Positions 11,679 to 23,507 of a stretch of 64,000 nt of DNA are shown here, in pieces. The stretch is taken from assembly GCA_029717555.1 (NCBI GenBank), contig JAMDHS010000011.1, positions 248,001-312,000 on the forward strand, in the 5' to 3' direction. Within the stretch, counting starts at the first letter, position 1. Each line of letters starts with the position of its first letter. A program made the translations under genes and the position numbers. The notes beneath the pieces are model-generated. The model did no database searches. It was not told the DNA's origin and saw nothing but the letters and a program-made list of their open reading frames with translations. The stretch is from Peribolospora baueri. Lineage: Eukaryota > Basidiomycota > Peribolosporomycetes > Peribolosporales > Peribolosporaceae.

Positions 11679-12648
11679 CCTCACCTGACCGAACCAGACG
11701 AATCGAACCGCCTTCCTCCTCGTCGTTTCCTCTCTTCTCCTTTCCTTTCGCCACGTTCGTCGGTAGCGGACTCGGGCTCGGGCTTTGCATCGCATCGTTC
11801 TCCTCGTTTAATTTCTCTTTCTCTCTTGGTCATCTCCCTCTATATACCCGCTACCGTGTACGAGGTCAGAAACGACGTATGGAAAACAAGACAATCGGAA
11901 TCGGCTCCCGTCTTTTCTCTCTCTCTTGGTCATCTCCCTCTATATATGTACGAAGCCAGAAACAACGTATGGAAAACATGGCAATCCCCTTCCCATCCTC
12001 GCCCTCAATCGATCGATCGGATCGACGACCGGCCGTCGTCGTTCATCGCATCGCCAGTCGGTTCGTTGCATTGCCATGCAGAAGGAGACGGGAATGGAGG
12101 GATGGAGGGACGAGTGCTGCGCTGCGCAAGGCGACGCGACGCGACGAATCGAGCCGATGAGGATCGATTGGACCGAGTAGCAAGAGTGGGGCGGGGCGGG
12201 TGAGAATGCGTAGGCGGGATGGGATGGGATGCATGCGCGAAGGGGAAGAGTGGGGTCAAGTGGAGTGGTGTCAAGTAAGTGATGAGAAGACGGAGAGAGG
12301 AGCGAGGCGAGGCGTGACAGGAAGGGACGTGACATGACAGGACGTGATACGGCACGAGAGCGGGGCACGGAAGGGAGAGACGCGAGAGAAAGAAAGAGGA
12401 AAAAAAAAAAAGTAACGACACCCCCAGCGAGGTCCACGACGGCAAGCCCGGGTACAGAGCTACCGAGCTGACGGACGGGCAGACAGGGAAGCGCGCGGTG
12501 GGTGGTGGACGCATCGCCGACGGACAGGGCGGGCGATGGACAGGGAGGGACGGAGTATGGAAGAAGCATGATGACAAGCGTGATGAGTGACAGCGATGGC
12601 GACGGGCCCACGAGCCTTGTTCGAATCCCGGGACGATCGCGACGGCCG
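11679..12648. other. Gene-free interval between convergent MFS and MCM1-type genes
   Basis: Shared 3' flanks. It holds a diverged direct duplication (11821-11986), a GGGAT triplet repeat at 12216-12230, a 12-base A run near 12401 and GC-rich spacer. Open frames here lack recognisable protein content. Confidence 0.7.
11821..11986. repeat. Tandem direct duplication of about 65-75 bases
   Basis: Copy 1 spans 11821-11896 and copy 2 11921-11986. Both start with CTCTCTTGGTCATCTCCCTC plus TATATA and both contain GTACGA..CAGAAAC.ACGTATGG. The offset is 100 bases at the left end and 90 at the right, so one copy has a 10-base indel. Placed in 3' flanking DNA of the transporter. Confidence 0.85.
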
Positions 12649-14330
12649 TCAAGGCACGCCGCCGCCATAGGGTCCGCTCTCGGCGTACGTGCCCAAGTAC
12701 GCGGTCGGGTGCGGCGGCGGCGGCGCGGGCGCCATCTGTCCCTGCCCCGGCGGTGGCGGCGGCCCCCCCGTTGGCGGTCCCGGCGGCCCGGGCGGAGGAG
12801 GCTGTTGTCCCTGCGGGCCGGCGCCCGTCGACGGAGGCCCCGCGTGCTGTCCGCCCTGTGCGATGGCTGCCGCCTGCGCCGCCTGAGCTTGTGCGAGCTG
12901 CTGCTGGTACTGCTGGTGCGTCATCCGGTGGTGGTAAGTCGGCTGCTGCTGTGGCTGCTGCTGCTGCGCCGCTTGCTGTTGATATTGCATGCGAGACTGG
13001 TACGCGGCCTGCTGCTGTTGATGTTGCTGGAGCATCTGCTGTTGTTGTTGTTGCTGCTGCTGCTGCGCGTAATAATCCATCGGGTTGGCGGCCGCGGCGG
13101 CGGCGAGGGTGGAAGGAGGCACGCCGGGGTCGAGCGTCGCAAGAGCGTTAAGCGGGCTCGTCAAGCCCGTCGACGAGCTCGTCGTCGTCGTCGCTACCGC
13201 CGCCGCCGCCGCTGCTGCTGCTGCCGCTGCTGCCGCCGCCTGCTGTTGTTGCTGACTGTCCCTCCTCCCACCACCAGCCGGTGCCACGCCGGCACTGTTC
13301 TGGCCTCCACTCCCAGGGTTGCTCCCGCCGCTGGCGTTGGCCGTGGCGGAGGAAGAGCCGCGCCGACGTTTCTTGGCAGGCGAAGGAGACATGACCATGG
13401 CGTCTTTGGACGTCGGCGAGGAGCGCTTGGCCTGGTCGTCGTACTCCTGTTGACCATCGGCGGCGTTGGTGTCGCTCGGCGCGTTCTGACCTCCGCCTCC
13501 TCCGCCGCTGGCCCTGCCTCTCTTCCTGGCGTCCATCCTGCCGGTGGTGCCGCCAGCGGGACCGGTGGGCTCGCCACCGCGTCCGCCGGCGCCGAAGGGA
13601 GGCATGCCTTCGGGTGCGTTGAGGCAAGCCTGGATGAGGTTCTTGCCCTCGGGCTTGGTGACGAGCGGTTGGAGCTTGGGCGTGGTGAAGGTGTACACGA
13701 GGCCGGTCTCGGAGACGACGAGGAGGAGGACTTGAGTGCCGGTCAAGGTGGACAGCTCGTAGGCCTAGGAGAAGCAAAGGGATTGGGGTGAGCATGCGGG
13801 TTTTGGCCATGAGAGCCGAGGGCGATCCACCTCACCTTTTTCATGATGCCGGCCTTCCTCTTGCTGAAGGTGATGTGCCTCCTGCTCTTATCCTTGATGA
13901 ACTCGATCTTGATCTTGCGCCTGCCGCTCTTGTCGCCCTTCTTCTTCCCCTTTCCCTTTCCCTTTCCCTTGCCGCCACCGCCACCTGGACCGTCGTCGTC
14001 GTCGTCTTCGGATGCGTCGTCGGCTTCATCGTCGGAACCGCCGTCGTCGCCGGACATGCCAGCGTCGGAGGCGATGACGGAGAACTCCTCGTCGTCCTCG
14101 CCTTCGCGAGAGCGCTTGAGCGTGCCGATCACGGTCCCGCCGGGGCCAGGGCCGGAGCCGGACCTGGCGGAGGGAGCGTGGTGGTAGTGAGCGGTCATGG
14201 CGGCGGCGGAGGATGCGGGTGCGGAGGAAGAGGGATAGACGCCGTTGCCGTTGGGAGCGACTGCGGGTGCGGCGGGGTGGATGGCGAGGGTGGATGTGCC
14301 GGGGATGGAGGGAGAGGCGAAGATGTCCAT
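12649..14330 (-). CDS. MCM1: SRF/MCM1-type MADS-box transcription factor
   Basis: Two exons, complement(12649..13764, 13837..13836 as boundary; i.e. exon 1 = 13836..14330, exon 2 = 12649..13764), 536 residues. The MADS box (about 136-192) reads RRKIKIEFIKDKSRRHITF, then SKRKAGIMKK, then AYELSTLTGTQVLLLVVSE and TGLVYTFTTPKLQPLV, very close to yeast Mcm1 and human SRF and unlike MEF2/Rlm1 types. The intron falls between the DNA-contact helix (KAGIMKK) and AYELS. Before the box is an acidic stretch of Asp/Glu followed by a Gly-Lys run. After it are Ala, Gly/Pro and Gln-rich tracts (a run of ten Gln near 13050) typical of activation regions. Expected role: homodimeric nuclear factor for cell-type and cell-cycle genes. 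A long leader with upstream open frames precedes the ATG. Confidence 0.93.
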
Positions 14331-17300
14331 AGAGGGGTCGTGTGCGGCCAAGGGGTTGCGGATCGGATATGGAGATGGGAATGGGGGTTGGACTGAAAGG
14401 GGAGTGGGAGGACGGGATGGATGGGGCGAATGAAGGGACCGGGTTCGCCTGATATGGACGTCGGGACGCAGGCGGGCGACGCTGAGTGAGGCGAGTGCGA
14501 CACTTGGCGCGTCAGCCAATCGAAAGCGACGGAGGCGTCTGAAAGCGGTGAGCGAGCGTCTCGCGCGCGACGGACTCGAGGTGAAGGGCCCGTCGGCGTG
14601 TAGGGAGGAAGACAAGAGGCGTGGGGTAGGAAGACAAGAGAGATAGGCCTGTCTGGATGGTCGTCGGTGCTGAGCGATGGGTGTGGTGGTGGTGGTGGCG
14701 GACAGCGGGTCGCACTTGGCTGCGTCTGGGTCTGGGTCGAGTCGCCGGCGCACGGACGCGATGACGAGGAGGTCGGACGAGTGGAGCGAGTCGCGAGCCG
14801 GGCGGCGAGCAAGGGCAAGGGCAGGCAGGCGGGTTCGGCGCTGATCCGAGCGAGACGAGGCGGTGTGGTGGTGGGTCTAGGCGGAAGGGAGGGCGAGGGC
14901 GGGGATGAGAATGGACGAGTGGGCGGAGGCGGAGGGATGGATGGGGATGGTGGAGGAGAGAGAGAGTTGGAGAGAGAGCAAAGAAGGGATGGTCAGCCAG
15001 CGAACCGAGGCGGCCCGCAACGGTGAAGATGACGGTGACGACAGCGACGGCGACCGACGACGGCGACGTCCAACGTCCAACGTCGTCGATCAAGAAAGAG
15101 CTCTCAGTCTCGACGGGGCGGCTAACGCGGACAGAAAGGCGCCTCGATCTATTCTATTCGTCCATCCGTCCACCAGGGCGCGGCGAAATTGAGCCTGTGC
15201 TCGTGCTCGTGCTCGTGCTCGCCATTGCCTACTCCGCCCTTCGCCCTCGTCGTTCTCCGTCGGCGCGAGGAATACAAGATTTCGGCGTTCGTCCGATTCT
15301 GTCGCTGTCCCTCCCACCCTCCTGCCTCCCATCCCTCCGCTTTCTCTCCCTCCCCTTGCCCCCTTACCCATTCCCTCGTCCCCTGCTCCCCTCTCCGGCC
15401 ACGCGACGAACACTCACTCACTAACCGCGTATCAGAGCGCCCGGCGACGACAGAGGCGCTGTCTGTCGCGTCGATCGGAACGGGCACGCGCCCGGGCGGC
15501 CCACGTCAGGTCAGGTCAGGGTGGGTGACCAAGAACAAGCCAAGACGAGCCAAGCCAAGCCAAGACCGGGTCGGGTCGGGTCGACGGCCGGGTGGGAGGG
15601 CGGGGGACGGCTGCTGCTGGTGTCTCGTCCCGTTCCCACGCAGACGACGATGACGAGCGGCGGGGAGAAGTAGGAGGAAGAGGAAGAGGAGGAGGCGGAG
15701 GCGAGAGGGCGAGGGAAGGAAGAGGAAGATGAAAGACTTGGACTTGGAAGAAGCGCGAGCGGCAGGCGAGATAGAGAAAGAGAGACAGACAGAAAGAGGG
15801 AGAAGCGGAGTGGTTGGTGCAAGGGACGGTGTCGGTCGGGACGGGGACGCGACGCTGCTCGCTCGCTGCTGGCTGCTAGCCGCTGGCTCGCCCTGTCTCC
15901 GCTGCCCGCTGCCCGCCGTCGCATCGCCCTTTCACAGCGGGGAACCAACCGTCCTCCGGCGCGGCGCAGTGCGGCCCGACGCGGCGATGCCCGACCACCT
16001 CCACCCTCCCCGACATTCCCTCCGCTCCGCTGCCACTCCACGGCGCCCTTCTCCTTCCTCCTTCGCTCCGCTCCGCTTTTATTTTTTTAAAGAAAAGAAA
16101 GAAAAGACACTTGGAATGCCAACATACATCGCTTCCACCGCCGATCCACTTGCATACATCACCTCCGTCTCCGTCGTAGCCCCGCCGCGGTCCTCGAACG
16201 ACCACACGCGACTCGACGTCTCGGACAGCCGTCGGACTCGATCACGTGCCCAACTGCGCGGCGGCCCACGGAGAACCCGCGTTCACTTAACGGTTCCCAC
16301 GTTCCTCCTGTCTCGTTCGTCTTTCGGAAGACGTTTCGGGCTGACCGATGAAAGAAAGCCGCGTCCACGCGTGCTTCAACGGGACGCCCACCGGGACGAT
16401 CATGTAGCGAGATGGGCCGCGTAGTGAGCACGACGCCGACGCGGCTCAGAGACGACGTACGTCGGAAACGAACGAACGCTGACCAGGGAGAGCAGGCTTG
16501 TGCGTCTAAATAAAGAACCGCGTCCTACTTCCATCCCTTGTCCTCCTTCCCATCCGTGGCCCACGCGGACGGCCCAGCGTCGGAAGAATACGTTGGCAAA
16601 GACGGTACCATGAACGGCGCCGTACTTGGCCATGAGAATGACTACGACAACCTCTGCCGTCTGCCGTCTCGCTCCGTCTCAAGCCGTTGGCAAGGTTTCT
16701 TAGACATGTTATGTTGACCCGCATTTGCCCAGGTCCTCCGTCCAGGTGCCGATGTGCCCTGCAAGATGGACGACCAACCCACCTACCTGCACGTCCGCCA
16801 CGCCGCGTCGAACGATTGATCCATGGCAACGGACCTTGGAGGACGCCCCCGTTCGCCTCACCGCCTCGCAAAGGTTCGAGAGGAGCCGGCGCGCTGACGA
16901 GTCGCGTCGATTCCCGCGCGTCCTTACGATCGGGCCAATGTCTCTCTCATGGATGCATCATCGGTACGGTTGGGGAAGATATATGGCCCCATCGGTCCCA
17001 GCGTTTGCACTTCACTTGTAGCTAGCGCCGATGCCAGCGTACGGTGAGGATCCCTATGCTACAGTGGGGGGAGTCAAAAGCGAGGACCGGCGCCGCCTCC
17101 TTTCGTCCGTCATCTCGTCGGTGGGTCGACGGTGCGACGAACGGTCGACGGCGCAAACAAAGCGCGAGACGGCGAGGTCGGGTTCCTACGGCCCAGGAAA
17201 GGCGATCTACCACCGACGGTCTCTCGAAAGTCAAACCGAACCACAGCCTAGGGGAGCCCTTCTTTCCCATGGAGAGGAAAACGCGCGCTCGCCCCAACCT

Positions 17301-17411
17301 CGACGGGCGTGTGAGGGAGAAGAGACGCACCGAACGACGCGTCTCGTCAAGCGGGCTCGACTGGCTTCCCGAGGACGACGCGTCCCTATCGCTACCCTCT
17401 CCCGCTTCCTA
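14331..17411. other. Gene-free interval of about 3.1 kb upstream of the MADS gene
   Basis: Holds the promoter and long leader of the minus-strand MADS gene and the 3' flank of the phosphopantetheinyl transferase. Short GGTCA/GGGTC pentamer repeats occur at 15508-15525 and 15567-15587. A few open frames reach 120-230 codons (for example 15729-16424 plus, 16506-16871 minus), but they are Arg/Pro/Ser-biased, lack recognisable domains and show no good splice partners. I see no supported gene. Confidence 0.6.
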
Positions 17412-18669
17412 TCAAGCCTTTGGGCTCGTTTGAGTCGCCTCGTAGACCATTTCGATGACGTCTGCAACAAAGGCGAAAGAGAGGTGACGAGGACGGCTGT
17501 CAGCTCCGCAGCTGACCGAGAAGTCGGCGGGCGACTCACCTTCAATGGAGAGAACTTTGAGCCATTCCGGTCGTTCCGACCTCCTCGTCCTGGCTCCCAC
17601 AAACACCTCAGCCGGCGGATCCTCCTCTCCAAATGGGCCCCTCGCAACGGTCACTTGGCACACCCCGCCCTCCTTCTCGGCCAACCATCCCCACGCGAAC
17701 CTCCAGCCACGCTTTTGAACTCCCTCTACCCACACGCCCTCCTCTCCCTCCTTCGTCTCCTCGTCTTCCCACAAAGGTAGACGGAACTCGACCGTGCCCG
17801 GGTCCTGCATAAAGCCGGTACCAGTCGCTTTGAGGTAGGCCTCTTTGAGCGTCCATATGTGGAAGAGCCGCCGAACCAGCTCCTCCTCGTCCGCCCCTTC
17901 TCCTTGTCGTACGCTTCGGAGAGCGCGAAAGATATAGGCAGACTCTACGGGCGAGAGCGCCAGCTCGATGCTACGGACGAACGAGACGGCCGACTCGTCC
18001 CGATGGCGAGAAGGGATGGAGTGCGACATCACGTCCGCCCCTATGGAGAGAGACGAGCGGCTCGTACGGGAGGACGTGGCGGGGGCAAAGGCCATAATCA
18101 CCCAAGACGAGTCATGAGAGACGTTGTAGTCGATAGGCGCACAAAGTCGCGGACCTGCCTGGCGGTGGCAAGTCAAGCACATCTCACTCGTCGATCCATA
18201 TCAGATAAGAAGCCCGAGGACGGGGACAAGCACCCACCAGGTACGGCCGTCCGGCCGGCGTCTTCTCAAAAGCGAGCTCCTCCCATCCAAGGCCGTGCCT
18301 CTGAACGAACATGAGGCGGGGAAGCAGCCTTCCTACCAGGCATCCTGGAAATCGGTCCATCCGTCGTATCGCTCACAATAGTCAGTGGCACAAAGCGATG
18401 TATCGGCCATGGGATAAAGCATGGACCGTCTTGATCGCTCACTTCGGGCATCTATAGGGTGGTAGAACTTGGGAATACGCTGTTGCGATTCGGCGTCGAG
18501 AAGGGAGAGCAGCTTGGCGAGCTCCTGGGGAAAAAGAGCCACGAACGTATTCATTCGCCGTCGCCCGATCTAAGGAATACCGTCGACCGACGGACCGACG
18601 CTGGCTCACCTGTCTTGAAGGATCCCACTGGGAGACGTCAACCGCCCAACATTCTATTTCCCCCTCCAT
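17412..18669 (-). CDS. 4'-phosphopantetheinyl transferase (Sfp/Lys5 type)
   Basis: Five exons, complement(17412..17461, 17540..18158, 18238..18344, 18443..18569, 18610..18669), 320 residues. It transfers phosphopantetheine from CoA to carrier-protein serines (alpha-aminoadipate reductase, polyketide or fatty acid synthases). Visible marks: CLVGRLLPRLMF and FEKTPAGRPYL in the N-terminal half, NVSHDSSWV (N110-H113), IGADV (G138, D140) and WTLKEAYLKATGTG (W200, K203, E204), the Mg/CoA-binding set of the family. Length fits the two-lobed Lys5/NpgA type rather than the short holo-ACP synthase. The last intron (17462..17539) is 78 bases, in frame and stop-free, so unspliced message would still encode protein. 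Head to head with DAM1. Confidence 0.9.
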
Positions 18670-18865
18670 TGGCCTCGGTCGTGCCTCCTGCGAGTGTCTT
18701 GTCTCCGTAGGGGCTCAGCGATAACCAGGACTCGCGCGGACGGTTAGGGTTACCGACGTTGGCGTCTCGTCGCGTCGAGCCATTTGGGTTGATCGAGCGA
18801 TCGATCGTCGATCGACGTCGCCGTCTTCGCTCGCCCACCACCACCTCCCTACCCTCGCTCCCACG
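18670..18865. promoter_or_regulatory. Compact bidirectional promoter (PPTase / DAM1)
   Basis: Only 196 bases separate the two start codons, so both genes must be driven from this interval. It contains a palindromic GATCGATCGTCGATC-type stretch near 18798-18815. No canonical TATA box is seen. Confidence 0.6.
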
Positions 18866-20378
18866 ATGGCCACTCACAGACCGACAACCCCACTGCGTCG
18901 CATCTCCCGCGGCTCCCTCTCCGCGCTCTCTCGCTCCTCCGGCCCCACGTCCACACCCCTCGACTTTCTCCACTCCGCCATGGCCGACCTCGCAGATGAG
19001 ACGACGGTGCTGCAAGGCAACTTGGAGAGCGTGGACGCCATCGAGAAGGCTTTAGGCGCCTTCAATGAGAGCTTTGCCAAGTTTTTGTGGGGGATGAGGA
19101 TGAACGCTTACTGCGTTGACTGGTTGGAGGTGGGTGGCTTCAGCACATCGTCGGAGGCGGTTTGCGTGCTCAACCGTCCGTCGTCCGTTGTCCGTCGTCC
19201 TGTCTTCTCACTTTTGGATAGGCGCCGCGAGAGGACAACTTTGAACGTGCTGAGAAGCGGGCAGCGGGTACGTTTTCGTTGTTGCCACCATTCTGGTCAT
19301 CGTTCTTCGTCCGTCAAGGCGTGATTACTCATTCTTCCAAACTCCCGTCTCCCACCGTTAACAGCTGCATCAGCGCCAAACCCACAGCCTTCCTCCACGG
19401 GTCCCTCCTTCTTCTCTCCTCCGCCAGACGAGACGAACTCGGACATGACCTATCGCACTGTCGGTCCGAGCATTTCGGGCGTCGCAGGAGGAGGAGCAGC
19501 GGGCGGTGGACAGGTGAACCCAGCGGACATGACATACATGACGGCTGACGAGGACGTGACCATGATGGCGCCTTCTGAGCCCGATCCGCCCGCACCAAAA
19601 CCCAAAGGCGTGTTAAAGAGAGCGGCGAGCGGGCCGCCTAGGGGTAGGGGCAGGGCTGTAAAGAGAGGTGGGGCCGTTGTCTCGGCTGCTACTAAGAGGA
19701 AGAGAGAAGTGAGTGGGCGTAGAGAGGAGACAATACATGATCCGGCGTACTGACCTCCACTGCGCTCACCCGCACGCCTGTCCAGATGGCTATTGATGGC
19801 ATCGTCGAGACGCTGCCTCTGGAGTACCGCGGCAACGACCCGGTGAGTGCGGAAGAATCTTGCCTCTGCTGCACTGGCGACGCCTGCCCTGCCGACTGTT
19901 CGCTGTCGCTTCAACGAGCCGTTTCTAATCCGTGCGTACCTGTGATGCAATCCGCGCCGCGCCCGGAGCAGACTCTACGAAGCCAGATGGAACGAGTGAT
20001 CGCGACTCTAATGGGCGCGCCCGACGGTCTGAGAAGTGAGTCGGTCGTCCAGACGACGTCGTCCGGTTCGAACCGGTTTGGCTCGAGCTATCCTTTCTGC
20101 ATCTCACCTTTGTTGCTGACTTGCTCCGCTGTGACCGCTGACCGCACCGACTGCGACAGTCACCGAGATTGTGAAACCGGACCTTCCGCAGGCGAGAGTG
20201 AACAAGTGCCTCATCGCGCTCGTCGGCGCCAAGCATGTTCACAAGCTGAGCAGGAACGTGAGTTGATTTTCTTTTTTTTGTTCTCTTTCCCTTATCTTAC
20301 CTTTTTCTCCCACTCCCGTGCCGTCGCACACAGGGCGCGGTGTACCAGCTAGACGCGAGCAAGCTACCTGCGTCGTGA
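18866..20378 (+). CDS. DAM1: DASH/DAM1 complex subunit Dam1
   Basis: Seven exons, join(18866..19129, 19222..19267, 19365..19708, 19786..19842, 19972..20035, 20160..20257, 20334..20378), 305 residues. Dam1 is a kinetochore microtubule-ring component. The N-terminal core shows TTPLRRISRGSL, then LDFLHSAMADLADE, FNESFAKFLWGMRMNAYCVD and WLEAPREDNFERA, the conserved Dam1 block (about 1-103). A Gly/Pro/Lys-rich linker follows. From residue 219 a second conserved block begins (MAIDGIVETLPLEYRG, ITEIVKPDLPQARVNKCLIA, LVGAKHVHKLSRNGAVYQL), which looks like a winged-helix fold I recall from other basidiomycete Dam1 proteins. All exon phases match through this block, so it is part of the same gene. Confidence 0.93.
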
Positions 20379-23300
20379 GGGGCGTATGGACCGCGGTCGT
20401 CGCTGGCCCGCCGGCCCGCCTCGCCTTTGTCTGCGACACGACACGACACGACGTCTTTCTTTCCCTTCGTCTTCTCCTTCCGCGGTCGGTACGTTTAGTT
20501 GGATTGGATTGGATCGGATTCGATTTGATTCGATGCTCGCCGGAGGGAGGAGCGTGAAAGGGAAGGCGTTCGTTGCGTTGCTTCTTGTCGCTTTTCCCTG
20601 CGTCTCTGCACTCACGCACGCACGCACGCCACGCACGCACGCACACACAGACAGACACACAGACGGACAGACAGATAGACACACCCTGTAAGGTAGCGTC
20701 CCTTAGCTACGCAGTTAGTGCGCGCTGCCCTAGCTAAAAGGAAAGAAAGAAGGTGTATGGAAGGTTCGTGGGCGTGCGCTCGACTAATTGACCTGACCTG
20801 ACCTCACCGCCTTGTCTTGTCCCCACCTCGCCTCGCCTGGCGGGAATAGAATATCGTGTCGTTTCGTCCGTCCAGTGGCCGACAGCGACAGCGGGTGACG
20901 AGGACGAGGACGAGGAAGGGACGGTTTAGTTAGGGCGAAGCAGTCATCTACGCGCGCCGGCTAGGCTTTGCTAGGCTGATCCATGCATGTGGGGAGAGCG
21001 GACGGTGGACGGTGGCAGCGATGAATTGGGATGGGTTGTACGTAGCGCACTGCAAGTAAGTACAGTGTGTCCCCGTCCATCCGTCATGTCATGTCATGCA
21101 TGGTACGACGGCGGATGTGGAGGTAGATGGCCGTCCATTGGCTCGTGATAGAAGAGCGGCGGCGTTGAGAGCGCTCGTTACGCGACTGACTGACTGACGG
21201 ACTGTCAGACTACTCGTCGGCCGTCTACCCCGTCCGTCCGCTTGCCGCGGCAAGACTAAGAGGCTTCTCTTTAGACGGGCGGGCGGTCGGCACGTCGGTC
21301 AGTCGGTCGGTCGCTGGACAGACAGACAGACGGACGGACGGACAGACGGTGGGACAACTGGGTCCACTTTTCGTAGGTACGTCGTCGTACGGCGCGCGGC
21401 TTGCGCCCGATCCCTCGCTCGGTCGCTCGTGAAAGGAGCCAAGGCGGCGTCGGAAGCGGGGCTGGCCGTTCGACGGAGGGAGGGAGGGAGGGAGATGGAA
21501 GGTCGACGGCGTCTGATTTCATCTGTCCGGCCTGCCATGTCAGCGACGACGACGGCGTGACACGAGCCCACTCCGGGGCCCCTCGCTGGCTCGCCGTGGA
21601 GCGGGGTGGAGGGCGCGCGCGGCGTTTCGGATGATCGAGGAGGGCGGCTGACGAGGGACGGACGGGTAGGACATGTCTCGGAGATGGAGACGGAGTTGGC
21701 ACGTGAAAGGAAGTAAATAACAAAACAACAAAGACGCCGGCCGGCGGTGTTCGTTCGGACGGTGCGAGCGGGGAAGAGAGCACGCGAGGGGGAGGGAGTG
21801 AGGGAGGGAGGAGATGACGACACATACACGACGAGGACAGGATACGACACGACAGGAAAAAGAGGACACGGCGAGCGATCTTTCCCCGTAACTACGTCCT
21901 AACCCTCCACGCCTGCTCGACTTGTTTCCGTCTCGCCTGCACTGGCCCGCGGGCAGACGAAACGAACGGTCGGTCGGACGGGCTTGCGGTGCCCCCGCGT
22001 CTGTGGCGGACGATGGCGTTGGCGTGCGTCCAAGCAAAGAAAGCCCCGTTCTCGCTTATTGTTTCTTTCCTCGTCCTCCTTCCCCACGGAAAGAGAGGGG
22101 GAGGATGTCTCTTTCTTGATCGCTTGCTCGCTCGCTGTCTGGCGGCGGCGGCCCAGTCCAGTCCAGTCCGTCGGGCAGCCGTGCTCGTGCGGTAGGGCGA
22201 GACAAGGGCGCGGACGAAGATGGGAGATGGTGCACGAAGATCAATCAGGTTGACGGGCCTCCGCCGACGGATCCAGTGGAGCGGCAGCAGATGGGTTAGG
22301 CGTTCCCAGTTAGCCTGCCTGTGCTCGGGAACGCTTCTTTCTTTCTTTCTTTTTGCCTTTTTCTCCTCTTTTCCCTCTGTCGCTTGCTTGCTGTCTCGCT
22401 TTCGCTTTCTCTAACCCGCGGAGCCGTAGCGTAGCATGATGGGCACACTTACGCACACGGATGGCGCCACCAGCTCGTGCGCGCTGCAGGTTCGTGAAAG
22501 CGCCGAGAGGGGAATCATGCAGGAGATCGCGGCGAGGCGAGGCGAGCGCCGAACGAACGGGTGGTGGGACCGCTGGCGGCGGAGGAGGGGCATGCGGACG
22601 CGGGGGTGGGGGAAGGAACGAAATGGGATGAGATGGGATGAGAAGGAATAGAGGCGATGATGGATTATTGCTGGTGGGAAGAAGGAAAGAAAACGAACTA
22701 ACTGCGCTCGCTCATCACTCACTGGCTCTGGCTCGGTCGGATATAGGCCATCGTCGTCGACCACATCTCTTCATCATCATCTTCATCTTCATCACATGAT
22801 ATGGTCTTTCTCTTTCTCTTTCTCGCCCAACTAACCCCCTCTCGGCCTGACTGACCTCCCGATCCCGCCCCACCTTGCTTGACTTTGACCCGCTTCTTTC
22901 TTTTTTTCCTTCCCTTCTTTCCTCCCCCCGACCATCCCATCACCTCCGTCCACCCCCACTCCCCCGGGCTCGCCCCGCCCCCACTCTCTCTTTTCTTTCA
23001 CCGCCCCCGCCCCTTCCCTTCCTCCACCACCTCCCTTCCCCTTCCCCGTCCACCCTCTCCTTCCTCCGACCGCTCACCTCAAGCCCACCTACGACTCAAG
23101 CTCGGAGGCGCCGCCGAGCGAGCACACGAGGCTTCGGCGCTCCCTACCTTCCTTGGTGAGAAAGAGAGGGAAGGAAAGAGAGAGAAAAAGCGCTCTTCAC
23201 GTCGCCCACCTCGTCTCACGTCGTCCGGCCGGCGTATGTATGCGTGCTCACCAAGTCTCTCTTTTCATTCATGCACCCCACTTCTTCAAGCCCGTGTCTG

Positions 23301-23507
23301 TTCACAGTCTCTGCAAAGTCGCCATCAGCAACCCGACTCTCGCCTATCTGTCCGACAACTCGCTCACGTCTCCCTTTCCCTCGCCTCCGTCATCCGTGTC
23401 TCGTCGTGCCCGTCCCTTCCTTCGACCCAATCTGCCCTGGTTGCTCCTCGTCTCTCCCTTGTTCGAGCCCCACAGTTCGCCAACTTCCCTGACTCCGCTC
23501 CGTCACC
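20379..23507. other. Gene-free, repeat-rich interval of about 3.1 kb
   Basis: 3' flank of DAM1 and promoter/leader of the Tag1-like gene. It contains GGATT pentamers (20501-20534), a CGCACG/CACACA/GACAGA run (20610-20685), GTCAT units (21083-21098), ACTG and CGGT/CAGA/CGGA tetramers (21186-21350), a TTTC run (22338-22352), GATGG-type pentamers (22623-22648) and a strong C/T-rich tract (about 22860-23060) that is typical of fungal promoters. Open frames in the interval are composed of these repeats. No gene is supported. Confidence 0.65.

Noticed and set aside
12610-12640. TTCGAATCC motif like a tRNA T-loop/B box
   Set aside because: The flanking bases do not form a five-pair T stem, and no acceptor or anticodon arm can be drawn in the 70 bases upstream.
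15729-16424. 231-codon plus-strand open frame as a gene
   Set aside because: Composition is Arg/Ser-biased low complexity, no domain, no splice partners, and overlapping frames on the other strand are equally long.
16506-16871. 121-codon minus-strand open frame as a gene
   Set aside because: No recognisable domain or conserved feature and no splice context; probably chance in GC-rich DNA.
18744-18756. Telomere-like GGTTAGGGTTACC
   Set aside because: Only about one and a half units; not an array, and located in a compact promoter.
20074-20092. Palindrome containing GGTTCGAACC, like a Pol III B box
   Set aside because: It lies inside a DAM1 intron and has no tRNA cloverleaf around it.
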